Below, piece by piece: positions 44,434-53,906 of a DNA stretch of 64,000 nucleotides (positions within the stretch are counted from its first letter, which is position 1; the number at the start of each line of letters is the position of its first letter). The notes under the pieces are model-generated. The model searched no databases. It was not told the DNA's origin and saw only the letters and a program-made list of their open reading frames with translations. Origin of the DNA: Aliiroseovarius sediminis. Its GTDB lineage: Bacteria > Pseudomonadota > Alphaproteobacteria > Rhodobacterales > Rhodobacteraceae. The position numbers were made by a program, and so were the translations under genes. The DNA lies in the NCBI RefSeq assembly GCF_022678485.1, contig NZ_JALBYP010000018.1:186001-250000 (forward strand), written 5' to 3'.

Positions 44434-45660
44434 ATGAGCGAACTGGACATCAACTGGGTGCGGGCGCAATTCCCGGCGTTTGCCGAACCAAGCCTGCAAG
44501 GGCAGGCCTTTTTTGAGAACGCGGGCGGGTCTTACACTTGCGCGCCGGTGATTGACCGGCTGACGCGGTTCTATCACCAGCGAAAGGTCCAGCCCTATGG
44601 CCCCTACGAGGCGTCGACGCTGGCCGGCCTTGAGATGGACGAGGCACGCCGCCGTCTGGCCGCTATGATGGGGGTCGAGACGGACGAGGTGAGCTTCGGT
44701 CCCTCGACCACGCAAAATACTTATGTTTTGGCGCAAGCATTCCGCGGCTATCTGTTGCGGGGCGACGCGATTGTTGTCACCGATCAGGATCACGAGGCGA
44801 ATTCCGGCTCGTGGCGGCGGCTGGCGGACGAGGGGCTTGAGATCCGTGAATGGAAGATCGACCCCGACACGGGCCATCTGGACCCAGCGGCGCTGGACGA
44901 TCTGCTGGCGGACGGCAAGGTGCGGCTGGTGTGTTTTCCCCATTGTTCGAACGTGGTGGGCGAGATCAACGACGCCGTCGCTATCTGTGCCAAGGCCCGC
45001 GCGGCAGGGGCCTTTACCTGTGTCGATGGCGTTAGCTATGCGCCACACGGGTTTGTGAACGTGGACGCGCTGGGCGCCGATATATATCTATTCTCGGCTT
45101 ACAAGACCTACGGCCCGCACCAAGGGATCATGGTTATTCGCAGGGGCTTGGGCGACGCGTTGCCCAATCAGGGACACTATTTCAACGCTGATGCGCTTTA
45201 CAAGCGGTTCACGCCCGCAGGGCCGGATCACGCGCAGATTGCCGCCTCGGCAGGGATGGCTGACTATTACGAGGCATTGGCTGCGCATCATGGCATCACC
45301 GGCGATGCAGTGACGGTGACGGCCGGCGTGCACGACCTGATGCGCACGCACGAGGTGCAGCTTTTGCAGCCCTTGCTGGATTTTTTGTCATCAAAGGCCA
45401 ATGCGCACCTGCTGGGACCTGCGCAAGCGGAAAACCGCGCGCCGACTGTGGCGGTTGCTGCGGCGCAGGCGGGCCCCGATTTGGCAGCGGAACTTGCCCG
45501 ATTTGGCATCATGGCGGGTGGTGGCGATTTCTATGCTACCCGCGCGTTGGAGGCGCAAGACGTAGATCCAGAACTAGGTGTGCTTCGCGTTAGCTTTACC
45601 CATTATACAACCAAATCCGAGGTGGATAAGTTGATCAGCGCGCTGGATAAAGTTATTTAA
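44434..45660 (+). CDS. Cysteine desulfurase-like aminotransferase class V protein
   Basis: This 408-residue PLP enzyme resembles the VC1184 group of cysteine desulfurase-like proteins. GNGGxY-type wording appears as FFENAGGSYTCAPVIDRL, substrate loops as VTDQDHEANSGSWRRLADEG, and the PLP lysine in LFSAYKTYGPHQGIMVI. An obvious reactive cysteine loop as in IscS/SufS is not clear, so it may act on a different amino acid. GAAGGAG precedes the ATG at a good distance. No iron-sulfur cluster genes are adjacent. Confidence 0.85.
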   Translation: MSELDINWVRAQFPAFAEPSLQGQAFFENAGGSYTCAPVIDRLTRFYHQRKVQPYGPYEASTLAGLEMDEARRRLAAMMGVETDEVSFGPSTTQNTYVLAQAFRGYLLRGDAIVVTDQDHEANSGSWRRLADEGLEIREWKIDPDTGHLDPAALDDLLADGKVRLVCFPHCSNVVGEINDAVAICAKARAAGAFTCVDGVSYAPHGFVNVDALGADIYLFSAYKTYGPHQGIMVIRRGLGDALPNQGHYFNADALYKRFTPAGPDHAQIAASAGMADYYEALAAHHGITGDAVTVTAGVHDLMRTHEVQLLQPLLDFLSSKANAHLLGPAQAENRAPTVAVAAAQAGPDLAAELARFGIMAGGGDFYATRALEAQDVDPELGVLRVSFTHYTTKSEVDKLISALDKVI

Positions 45661-45956
45661 ATCAATGCCCTACGGTCTAATCGTAAAGTAATGAATCTGT
45701 CAAACCGGCCTTGACCTGCGGGGCATTTGCGCGCGGGCATCCACCCACGCCCGACACACCGGCGATTTATGTACCCGCGTATGGGTGCGTACGCCGCGAT
45801 CGCTCGATCGACAGGTGCCCACGCGCCCCGCGCAGTATCACCCGCGCCTTTGCGGTCGCAGCGAGCTCTGCTGCGCCTGCATAGTGACTATCTTGTCAGG
45901 CCGGCTATGCTCGGCTTAGCCTTGGATCAGTGGGTCAAGACGCTTTGGGGGGTGAT

Positions 45957-47162
45957 ATGATCCTGATCAGCACGGATGGGCAGCCCGATCTGCCGCGCTA
46001 TTTTGCCACTGTTTTTGACACAGCCTGCCGGATGAACCGGGGGCGGTTGGATTTCGTGATGCCTGATGGACGAAAATTCCGTGCCGAGGGCGCAGCGCCG
46101 GGCTATGTCGCGGAATTGCGCATACACGATAACGACGTGTTTGCCCGCCTGATCCGGGAAGGTGATCTGGGCTTTTGTGACGCCTATATCGACGGTGGCT
46201 GGTCGTCGCCTGATCTGCAAGCCTTTTTGGACCTGCTGCAAGACGACAATGACGTTCTGTATGACGGGTTTCCCGGCCAGATTTTCCTGCGCGCTTATGA
46301 ACGGCTGCGCCACCTGATGAATTCCAACACCAAAAGCCGCGCGAAGAAGAACATCAGCTATCATTATGATCTGGGCAATGATTTCTATGCGCTTTGGCTG
46401 GATGATACGATGACCTATTCTTCCGCCTTGTTTCGCAGTGGGCAGGACAGTCTTGAGGCGGCACAGGAGCAGAAATACACCTCTATGATCGAACAGATGG
46501 GCGTGGGGCCGGGCGATCATGTGCTTGAAATCGGGTGCGGTTGGGGTGGTTTTGCCGAACACGCAGCGCGCAAGGGTATCCGCGTCACCGGCCTGACGAT
46601 CAGCCAGGAACAGCATGATTATGCCTTGGAACGCATCCGCAAGGCGGGGCTGTCCGACTTGGTGACGATCAAGATGCAAGACTACCGCGACGAAACAGGG
46701 CAATATGATGGCATCGCCTCGATCGAGATGTTCGAAGCCGTAGGCGAAAGATATTGGCCGATCTATTTCGGCGCCGTGCGCAAATGTCTTCGACCCGGCG
46801 CGCAGGCGGTATTGCAGATCATTACGATCACCGAAAGCCGCTTTGAAGTCTATCGAAAAGGCGTTGATTTCATTCAAAAATACATTTTCCCGGGTGGGAT
46901 GCTCCCATCCAAAACGGTGCTGCGGGCCGAGGTGGAAAAAGCCGGTCTTGCGTTTCGCGACCAGATCGCGTTCGGCGACAGTTATTCGACGACACTGCGC
47001 CGCTGGCACGAGGTGTTCAACGCCCACTGGGGACAGGTTGCGGATCTGGGCTTCGATGACCGTTTTAGGCGGATGTGGAATTTCTATCTGACCTCATGCG
47101 CGGCGGCGTTTCAGTCGGGCAATTGCGACGTGGTGCAGGTTACGCTGGAAAATCCCGCGTGA
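45957..47162 (+). CDS. cfa: Cyclopropane-fatty-acyl-phospholipid synthase family methyltransferase
   Basis: This 401-residue enzyme starts MILISTDGQPDLPRYFATVF with GGGGGGTGAT upstream; an in-frame GTG 27 bp earlier is less likely. The S-adenosylmethionine site is VLEIGCGWGGFAEHAARKGI. Family motifs are KKNISYHYDLGNDFYALWLD, YDGIASIEMFEAVGERYWPI and FIQKYIFPGGMLPSKTVL. It methylenates unsaturated acyl chains of membrane phospholipids, or makes related methylated fatty acids. A 296-bp gap precedes it, in which I see nothing else. Confidence 0.9.
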   Translation: MILISTDGQPDLPRYFATVFDTACRMNRGRLDFVMPDGRKFRAEGAAPGYVAELRIHDNDVFARLIREGDLGFCDAYIDGGWSSPDLQAFLDLLQDDNDVLYDGFPGQIFLRAYERLRHLMNSNTKSRAKKNISYHYDLGNDFYALWLDDTMTYSSALFRSGQDSLEAAQEQKYTSMIEQMGVGPGDHVLEIGCGWGGFAEHAARKGIRVTGLTISQEQHDYALERIRKAGLSDLVTIKMQDYRDETGQYDGIASIEMFEAVGERYWPIYFGAVRKCLRPGAQAVLQIITITESRFEVYRKGVDFIQKYIFPGGMLPSKTVLRAEVEKAGLAFRDQIAFGDSYSTTLRRWHEVFNAHWGQVADLGFDDRFRRMWNFYLTSCAAAFQSGNCDVVQVTLENPA

Positions 47163-47271
47163 TCGGATGCGCTTGGCACGTGACACGTCTGTTTCATGCT
47201 GAATTCGCCATAAAATAGCCATAAGAGCCTGTGAAACATCGTCCAAACGGCCGAAACCGCTGGAGATCCCA

Positions 47272-47712
47272 ATGCCCACAGCCGCGAAACTGGTTGCCGC
47301 CCTGATCCTGTCTGCGACGGGGTGGTTCTGTGCCGAGCTGATCAAGCCGCTGATGGAAGAAGGCCGCGATCTGTCAAAACTGTCGCCGATTTGTGCGCTG
47401 ATTGGCTTGTTCGTTGGGTGGAAGTTTCTTGGCCCACGTGCGGACCGACGGTTGGGCAGTGTGGGGGCAAACGCCTTTACCACCGCTCTGGTGCAGGCGG
47501 GCCTGACATTTTTCATCTTTGCCTTTGCGATCATGATCAAACAAAGTCTGCGCAAGGCCTATGACGGGCCGATCGAGGCGTTGCAGGATATCTTTATGAT
47601 CAGCGTAGACTTTTATCATAAATACGTGACCGGAGAGGTCATGGTTGCGGTTTTGCTTGGGGGGGGATTGGCATCGTGGTGCGCCTTTAACGCTGCGCGC
47701 AAATGGGGCTGA
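47272..47712 (+). CDS. trgA: TrgA-family tellurite-resistance membrane protein
   Basis: This 146-residue protein has several hydrophobic helices (about 5-22, 42-60, 68-92, 120-140). It reads like Rhodobacter TrgA, which together with TrgB contributes to tellurite resistance. The mechanism is unknown. It is followed directly by trgB after 4 bp and then cysK, the same order described for Rhodobacter sphaeroides. AGAGAT precedes the ATG. No enzyme motif is seen. Confidence 0.84.
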   Translation: MPTAAKLVAALILSATGWFCAELIKPLMEEGRDLSKLSPICALIGLFVGWKFLGPRADRRLGSVGANAFTTALVQAGLTFFIFAFAIMIKQSLRKAYDGPIEALQDIFMISVDFYHKYVTGEVMVAVLLGGGLASWCAFNAARKWG

Positions 47713-47716
47713 TCCT

Positions 47717-48847
47717 GTGACCACCATGTTTTTCTATGGCACGCTGTGCCATTTGCCGCTGCTTGAGCTTGTGCTGGCAGGCGAACACTATTGCACGCGC
47801 CCCGCGATGCTGCCCGGGCACCGGGTTAGCTGGGTTAAAGACCAGCCATTCCCCACGATCGAACCCGACCCCAGTGCATCCGCAATTGGCTTGCTGGTGG
47901 AAGAACTAGGCGATACTGCGCGCGCCCGGCTGGATTTCTATGAAGGCGGGTTTGACTACGCGTTGAAAAAGGTTGCGGTTCATCCCGACGGCACGGCTGC
48001 ACCCGTGACTGCACAGGTCTATTTCCCTGCGCCCGGTCTTTGGACCCCCGGCGGACCTTGGTCGCTGGATGATTGGATCGCACAGTGGGGCGAGATGACG
48101 TTGGAAGCGGCAGGCGAGGTCATGTCCTATTTCGGTAAGATCTCTGCCCAAGTGGTCGCCGAACGCTTCCCAATGATCCGCACCCGCGCAGCAAGCCGCG
48201 TGCGCGCCCGCGCAAGTACCACACCCACCACCGTGCGCGCCGATTTCGGGGCAGGAGACATCGACGTTCACGCCAGCGCCCGCCCGTACGCGCAGTTCTT
48301 TACGATGGAGGAACAAGACCTGTCATTTCGCCGCTACTCCGGCGAAATGAGCGAGGTTGTGAACCGCGCGGCCTTCGTTGGTGGCGACGCGGTGATCGTC
48401 TTGCCCTATGACCCAATCCGCGACCGGGTGATGTTGGTCGAACAATTCCGCATGGGGCCGCACATACGTGGCGATCCGCTTCCTTGGACGTTGGAACCCA
48501 TCGCGGGCCGCATTGATGCAGGCGAGACACCGGAAAGCAGCGCGCGCCGCGAAGCGCACGAGGAGGCGGGGTTGGCGCTTGATCGTCTGATCGCCCTGCC
48601 GCACCACTATCCCAGCCCCGGTTCGAACACGGAATATTTCTATACCTACATTGCGCTGTGCGACTTGCCTGATACTGCCGCCGGGATCGGTGGCGCCGCA
48701 GATGAGGTCGAGGATATCCGCAGTCACGTTATCCCCTTTGCGCGTCTGATGGAGTTGGTAAACAGCGGCGAGGCCGCCTGCGGCCCATTGGTCCTGTGTG
48801 CGCTTTGGCTGGCGCTGAACCGTGACGGGTTTCGAGCAGGAAGCTGA
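47717..48847 (+). CDS. trgB: TrgB: gamma-glutamylcyclotransferase-like plus Nudix hydrolase
   Basis: This 376-residue protein begins at GTG 47717 (ATG 47726 possible). The N-terminal part (about 1-120) begins FFYGTLCHLPLLELVLAG, a gamma-glutamylcyclotransferase/AIG2 fold. The second part has the Nudix box GRIDAGETPESSARREAHEE continuing to AGL near 285. Proteins of this type are annotated as TrgB, required with TrgA for tellurite resistance in Rhodobacter sphaeroides. The Nudix domain may act on ADP-ribose. It sits between trgA and cysK. Confidence 0.88.
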   Translation: MTTMFFYGTLCHLPLLELVLAGEHYCTRPAMLPGHRVSWVKDQPFPTIEPDPSASAIGLLVEELGDTARARLDFYEGGFDYALKKVAVHPDGTAAPVTAQVYFPAPGLWTPGGPWSLDDWIAQWGEMTLEAAGEVMSYFGKISAQVVAERFPMIRTRAASRVRARASTTPTTVRADFGAGDIDVHASARPYAQFFTMEEQDLSFRRYSGEMSEVVNRAAFVGGDAVIVLPYDPIRDRVMLVEQFRMGPHIRGDPLPWTLEPIAGRIDAGETPESSARREAHEEAGLALDRLIALPHHYPSPGSNTEYFYTYIALCDLPDTAAGIGGAADEVEDIRSHVIPFARLMELVNSGEAACGPLVLCALWLALNRDGFRAGS

Positions 48848-48907
48848 TACCTGGCCCCCTTGAACCCGCTTCTGCCAACCCCTACAGATTAGAGGGAAAC
48901 GCGACAC

Positions 48908-49957
48908 ATGGGGCACAAGATGGATATCAAGCAGGATCTGGAAGCAACTGTCGGCAATACACCGTTGATTCGACTGAAAAAAGCGTCCGAAGAAACGGGT
49001 TGCGAGATTCTAGGCAAGGCCGAGTTCATGAACCCCGGCCAGTCGGTCAAGGACCGGGCGGCGCTTTATATCATCAAGGATGCGGTTGCGCGTGGCGACT
49101 TGAAGCCCGGCGGGACCATCGTCGAAGGGACGGCAGGTAACACGGGGATCGGGCTGGCGTTGGTCGGGGCCTCGATGGGGTTCAAGACGGTGATCGTGAT
49201 CCCGGAAACCCAGTCCGAGGAAAAGAAAGACATGTTGCGTCTGGCTGGGGCCGAATTGGTGCAGGTGCCAGCGGCACCCTATCGCAACCCTAACAACTTC
49301 ATCCACTACTCGCGCCGTCTGGCCGAGAAATTGACGGCCACCGAACCCAATGGGGTGATCTGGGCCAACCAGTTCGACAACGTCGCTAACCGTCAGGCGC
49401 ATATTGAAACCACCGGGCCGGAAATCTGGCAGCAGACCGATGGCAAGGTCGATGGTTTCGTCTGCGCGGTGGGGTCGGGCGGCACGCTGGCCGGGGTTGC
49501 GATGGCGCTGCAACCCAAAGGCGTGAAAATCGGCATCGCGGACCCGATGGGCGCGGGGCTTTACAGCTATTACACCACCGGCGAGATCGCGATGGAAGGC
49601 GGCTCGATCGCCGAGGGGATCGGGCAGGTGCGGATCACGAAGAACCTTGAGGGGTTCACCCCCGATATGGCTTGGCAGGTGCCCGATGAAGAGGCGCTTC
49701 CGATCATTTTTGACCTGTTGCAAGACGAAGGGCTTTGTCTTGGTGGTTCGTCCGGCATCAACGTGGCGGGCGCTATCCGCATGGCGAAAGAAATGGGGCC
49801 CGGCCATACGATTGTGACGGTTCTGTGTGATTACGGCACGCGGTATCAGTCGAAACTGTTCAACCCTGAATTCCTGAGGGAAAAAGAGCTTCCCGTCCCC
49901 GGTTGGCTTGATCGCGGCCCCGTTGTGTTGCCTGAAGCGTTTGAGGATACTGAATGA
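48908..49957 (+). CDS. cysK: Cysteine synthase A
   Basis: This 349-residue PLP enzyme makes cysteine from O-acetylserine and sulfide. The PLP lysine is in NPGQSVKDRAALYIIKDAV, and the substrate loop is GTAGNTGIGLALVGASMGF. Phosphate-binding GSGGTLAGVAMAL is also present. Two start codons are close (48908 and 48920). It follows trgB by 60 bp and overlaps the mechanosensitive channel gene by 4 bp. Its location fits the trgAB-cysK locus, in which cysteine supply protects against tellurite. Confidence 0.94.
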   Translation: MGHKMDIKQDLEATVGNTPLIRLKKASEETGCEILGKAEFMNPGQSVKDRAALYIIKDAVARGDLKPGGTIVEGTAGNTGIGLALVGASMGFKTVIVIPETQSEEKKDMLRLAGAELVQVPAAPYRNPNNFIHYSRRLAEKLTATEPNGVIWANQFDNVANRQAHIETTGPEIWQQTDGKVDGFVCAVGSGGTLAGVAMALQPKGVKIGIADPMGAGLYSYYTTGEIAMEGGSIAEGIGQVRITKNLEGFTPDMAWQVPDEEALPIIFDLLQDEGLCLGGSSGINVAGAIRMAKEMGPGHTIVTVLCDYGTRYQSKLFNPEFLREKELPVPGWLDRGPVVLPEAFEDTE

Positions 49958-52440
49958 CTCGCGCCCTAACCGCTATATTTGCGGCTCTTCTGTTTGCGCT
50001 GACCGCGTTTGCCGCGGTCGGGCAAAATAGCGATGCCTCGTCGGAGGAGGCGCGGACAGCCGCCTACGAGGTCCTTGACGATGGCTCGCCCGACTATGAG
50101 GCATGGGAGCGACTGGCAAGCCAGGTCGAAGACGCAATCGAGCTTGAGCGCGCCTCGGACGCCGATCTAGAGAAACTGCGCGCGGCGTTGATTGACTGGC
50201 GCAATCTGTTTTCCGAGGCGCAGAAGGAAAACTCGATCCGCATCGATACGCTGAAGACGCAATTGTCGACGTTAGGGGCTGAACCGGAAGCACCAGAAGA
50301 AGAACCAGAAGTCCTGACCCAACGCCGCCGCGAATTGACCGAAAGGTTGAACGCCGCCCGTTTGCCGGTTCAGGAAGCGCAAGAAGCGTATTCGCGCGCT
50401 GATGTCCTGATTCGCGAGATTGACGCGCAAATTCGGGCGCGTCAGACCGACCAGATCCTTGCGCTTGGCCCAAGCCCGCTGAACCCCGCGCTGTGGCCCC
50501 GTGCGCTGTCGGACCTGAAAACCACGCTGGACCTGTCCATCGTCGAGCTGCGCGACAACTGGGGTAGCGAATCGCAGCGACAGGATTTGCGCGACGACCT
50601 GCCGGTGACGCTGACGCTTCTGGCCATCGCCGTGGTGCTTCTGTTCCGCAGCCGTGTGTGGATCATGCGGCTTGGAAAACGGATGCGGGCGAAACGAAAA
50701 GGGTCTTCCCGCGGTGTGATCGGGTTTCTGACCTCGATCGGTCAGTTTCTGGCGCCGCTGACCGGACTTTTTGCCTTTATCGCCGCGCTGAACCTTGCCG
50801 GAGTGCTGGGGCTGCGCGGCCAAGTGATTGCCGATGTGCTGCCCGGCTTCGGCTTCGTTCTGTTCGGCAGTCATTGGCTGGGCACGCGGTTGTTCACATC
50901 GCACACCGGAAGCAGCGCCCTGATCGACCTGCCCAACGGCACCCAACGAACCGAAGCGCGTGTTAATGTCGGCTTGCTGGGTTTGGCACTGGGTGTCTGG
51001 GCGATTTTGACCAACCTGGCTGCTTTCGAAGAATATTCCAGCGGCACGGTTTCAGTTCTTGCGTTCCCCGTTCTTCTGGCGACCGGCTATCTGTTGGCGC
51101 GGACCGGACGCACGCTGCGCCAATACGTGCAGGCTCATGCGGATCGTGACGGAATGACATTCCGTGAACGTGCCGTATTGTTTATGGGGCGCGTTTGTCA
51201 GGGTGTCGGGCTGGGCGCGCCCATCGCAGCCGCTATCGGGTATACGAACTTGGCGGCTTCGATCCTGTTTCCATCGGTCATGACGATGGCCGTCATCGCC
51301 GTTCTTGCCCTGCTGCACAGTTTTTTGACGGGCCTCTATGGTGTCTTGCGGAACCTCAGCGAAGATGAAGCGCAACAGGCATTGCTGCCGGTGTTGATGA
51401 CCGTCATGATGGTGATCCTGTCGCTGCCGCTTCTGGCGCTTTTGTGGGGTGTGCGCGCGGCTGAACTGGCCGAGCTTTGGGCCACGTTCCAACATGGTTT
51501 CCAACTGGGCGAAGCGCGCGTCACGCCGCGCACTTTGATGGTTTTCGCCCTGATCTTCGCGATCGGCTATGCCGCCACCCGCGCCGCACAATCCGCTTTG
51601 CGCACCACAATCCTGCCCAAAACCAAGCTGGACAAGGGCGGACAGAACGCCATTTCCGTTGGTGTCGGTTATGTCGGGCTGTTTCTGGCTGCGGTCATCG
51701 CGATCACGTCGGCGGGGATCGACCTGAGCTCTGTCGCCATCGTTGCAGGTGCCTTGTCGGTTGGTATCGGCTTCGGCCTGCAAACCATTGTGTCCAATTT
51801 CGTCTCGGGCATTATTCTTTTGATCGAGCGCCCGATTTCCGAGGGCGACTGGATCGAGGTGGGGGGCGAAATGGGCTATGTGCGCGACATCTCGGTGCGC
51901 GCCACCCGGATCGAGACGTTCGACCGCACAGATGTCATTCTGCCCAACAGTGACCTCGTGTCTGGCGTCGTGACGAACTTCACACGCGGCAATTCAATCG
52001 GCCGGGTGATTGTGCCGGTCAGGGTTGCCTATGGCAACGACACGCGCCGGATTGAAACGATCTTGATGGAAATTGCCGAAAACCACCCTATGGTCACGGT
52101 GAACCCGCCGCCATCGGTGGTGTTTCAGGGCTTTGGCGCCGATTGTCTTGAGTTCGAAATACGCGCTATCCTAAGCGATGTGAACTACATGCTGTCTGTG
52201 AAAAGCGAGATAAATCACGAGATTGCCAGCCGTTTTGCCGAAGAAGGGATCGAGATCCCCCATGCACAGCGCGATATCTGGCTGCGCAACCCCGAGGCGT
52301 TGGCCGTGGCGGCAGGTGATGAAAAACAGACCCACTCCGATGATGCGACGGCCAGATCGCCCAGCAATGACGCCCTGACCGTCGAAGATATGCATCGTAC
52401 TGATGACAGCGATGGAGAGAGTGATGGCGGCGACGACTGA
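49954..52440 (+). CDS. MscS-type mechanosensitive channel with DUF3772 domain
   Basis: This 828-residue inner-membrane protein has a signal peptide (about 1-23), then a periplasmic helical DUF3772-like region (about 40-190). About ten hydrophobic helices follow. The MscS pore is GALSVGIGFGLQTIVSNFVS near 600-620, followed by GDWIEVGGEMGYVRDISVRA. Such channels release solutes on osmotic down-shock. Coupling to cysK (ATGA overlap) is notable. A C-terminal acidic tail of about 40 residues is added. Confidence 0.88.
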   Translation: MTRALTAIFAALLFALTAFAAVGQNSDASSEEARTAAYEVLDDGSPDYEAWERLASQVEDAIELERASDADLEKLRAALIDWRNLFSEAQKENSIRIDTLKTQLSTLGAEPEAPEEEPEVLTQRRRELTERLNAARLPVQEAQEAYSRADVLIREIDAQIRARQTDQILALGPSPLNPALWPRALSDLKTTLDLSIVELRDNWGSESQRQDLRDDLPVTLTLLAIAVVLLFRSRVWIMRLGKRMRAKRKGSSRGVIGFLTSIGQFLAPLTGLFAFIAALNLAGVLGLRGQVIADVLPGFGFVLFGSHWLGTRLFTSHTGSSALIDLPNGTQRTEARVNVGLLGLALGVWAILTNLAAFEEYSSGTVSVLAFPVLLATGYLLARTGRTLRQYVQAHADRDGMTFRERAVLFMGRVCQGVGLGAPIAAAIGYTNLAASILFPSVMTMAVIAVLALLHSFLTGLYGVLRNLSEDEAQQALLPVLMTVMMVILSLPLLALLWGVRAAELAELWATFQHGFQLGEARVTPRTLMVFALIFAIGYAATRAAQSALRTTILPKTKLDKGGQNAISVGVGYVGLFLAAVIAITSAGIDLSSVAIVAGALSVGIGFGLQTIVSNFVSGIILLIERPISEGDWIEVGGEMGYVRDISVRATRIETFDRTDVILPNSDLVSGVVTNFTRGNSIGRVIVPVRVAYGNDTRRIETILMEIAENHPMVTVNPPPSVVFQGFGADCLEFEIRAILSDVNYMLSVKSEINHEIASRFAEEGIEIPHAQRDIWLRNPEALAVAAGDEKQTHSDDATARSPSNDALTVEDMHRTDDSDGESDGGDD

Positions 52441-53161
52441 GCCTCTGTTTCGCACCGATGCCTATCTGAAACAGGCCGATGGCCACGTCGTGGCGCATAC
52501 GGACCACGGCGTGGTTCTGGACCGCAGCATCTTTTATCCGACCGGCGGCGGGCAACCCGGTGACCGCGGGCAGTTAAGTTGGGATGGTGGCACGATCAAG
52601 ATCATCAACACCTTGAACGACACATCGGGTAAGGCCAGCGCGGGGATCGCCCTTGTCACTGATCACGGTGCGGCATTGCCGCCGGTGGGCGCGCAGGTGT
52701 CCCAAGCCATCGATTGGGATCTACGCTTTCGGCATATGCGGATGCACACTGCGCTGCATCTGTTATCTGTTGTCATTCCTTTGCCTGTCACCGGCGGCCA
52801 GATTGGCGCCGAGAAATCTCGCCTTGATTTCGCAATGGAAAAACCACCTGATGACAAGCAAGCGATCGAGGACGCCCTGAATGCGCTGATCGCTCGCGAT
52901 CTGCGGATGTCTGAGCGCTGGATTACGGATGACGAACTGGCGGCCAATCCTGACCTCGTGAAAACAATGTCCGTTCAGCCACCCAAGGGGGCAGGGCGCG
53001 TACGTCTGGTGCGCATAGGTACGGAATGTGAACAGATCGACCTGCAACCCTGTGGCGGCACCCATGTGGCGCAGACTGCGGAAATCGGGCGTGTTCGGCT
53101 GGGCAAGGTCGAAAAGAAAAGCCGCCTTAACCGGCGATTCAGCATTCACTTGGATGACTGA
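52424..53161 (+). CDS. AlaX-type alanyl-tRNA editing protein
   Basis: This 245-residue free-standing editing protein removes mis-charged serine or glycine from tRNA-Ala. The zinc motifs are H-T-A-L-H in MRMHTALHLLSVVIPL and C-G-G-T-H in QPCGGTHVAQTAEI. The start is preceded by TYPTGGGQPGD-type wording (FYPTGGGQPGDRGQ) at residues 30-40. ATG 52424 was preferred by its ribosome-binding site GGAGAG; it overlaps the upstream gene by 17 bp. It is medium length, like AlaX-M. Confidence 0.88.
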   Translation: MAATTEPLFRTDAYLKQADGHVVAHTDHGVVLDRSIFYPTGGGQPGDRGQLSWDGGTIKIINTLNDTSGKASAGIALVTDHGAALPPVGAQVSQAIDWDLRFRHMRMHTALHLLSVVIPLPVTGGQIGAEKSRLDFAMEKPPDDKQAIEDALNALIARDLRMSERWITDDELAANPDLVKTMSVQPPKGAGRVRLVRIGTECEQIDLQPCGGTHVAQTAEIGRVRLGKVEKKSRLNRRFSIHLDD

Positions 53162-53320
53162 TTTCCCAAATGAGAGGCGGTTCTCGGCCAAAGCTTGAGG
53201 CCCCTTCACCCCACAATTTTGACAACCTGCTTGGCGCGCCTGCGACGCGCGATAAGATCATGTACGAAATTCGCAATCACATCTTGAACCCGCTTGGCCT
53301 TTTGCTGTAGCAACGCCCTC

Positions 53321-53410
53321 GGAGCGGTGGCCGAGTGGTCGAAGGCGCACGCCTGGAAAGTGTGTAGGCGGGGAACCGTCTCGAGGGTTCGAATCCCTTC
53401 CGCTCCGCCA
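53321..53410 (+). tRNA. tRNA-Ser (GGA)
   Basis: A class II cloverleaf with acceptor GGAGCGG/CCGCTCC, anticodon loop CTGGAAA carrying anticodon GGA, a long variable arm, T-loop TTCGAAT, discriminator G and encoded CCA at 53408-53410. It remains intact after the island insertion because the element restores the 3' end. Confidence 0.97.
53396..53410. other. attL core of the tRNA-Ser island
   Basis: CCTTCCGCTCCGCCA, the last 15 bp of tRNA-Ser(GGA), is repeated exactly at 63152-63166. It is the likely integrase crossover region. Confidence 0.78.
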
Positions 53411-53463
53411 CTTGCCTATGTAAGATATTGGTATTTAATACTTTTTTATTTTAATTGATCTTT

Positions 53464-53483
53464 ATCCCCCACTTCATCCCCCA
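53464..53483 (+). promoter_or_regulatory. Candidate integrase arm-type sites, left
   Basis: ATCCCCCA occurs at 53464-53471 and 53476-53483, spaced 12 bp. The same motif and spacing recur at 63011-63030 by the integrase gene. Paired arm sites beside both att cores are usual for tyrosine integrases. Confidence 0.5.
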
Positions 53484-53698
53484 GAAAAATTCCGATGTCT
53501 TTGATTGCTTTGCATTGGGTATGAGGCTCGGCACAATTCGACGCGTTTGTTAAGTCCGGCCCAGACCGGCCACTCACCACCATCCGGCCATGCTGCGGTG
53601 CAGCCCGGCTTTGCGGCCATTCGCTGCACCTGCGAAATCTGGCGTCGGGCGAATTCACGCAGTGCGGGACGAAGTGAGAATTCGCTACTACTACGCTA

Positions 53699-53770
53699 AC
53701 GACCGCTATCGCGCTTCGTTATCCCCGCATGGTGGTCAGCGACAACGGCACCAAGCTTAAGCGGGACTGA
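53699..53770 (+). pseudogene. IS3-type transposase relic
   Basis: One frame reads YPRMVVSDNGT, like the D-N-G catalytic segment of IS3-family transposases, then stops after six more residues. No flanking transposase sequence or terminal repeats are visible, so only a scrap remains. Confidence 0.35.
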
Positions 53771-53906
53771 TCAACAGTTTTAGCCGGATACTTGGCTTAC
53801 ATGTACCGACATGATATTAGTTCGACTAAAGATATGGCGAAATCGGTCGAGCGGTTAAGAAGTCATTTCTCCGCTGTATATTTAGAATGCCCACCCGAGA
53901 AGTAAG

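Larger units (their letters stand above)
53411..53906. other. Gene-free left end of the island
   Basis: These 496 bp hold two ATCCCCCA sites, a decayed repeat-like stretch (about 53540-53700) with short inverted repeats such as GGCC-cagacc-GGCC, and a trace of an IS3-type transposase. I see no intact gene. Confidence 0.6.
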
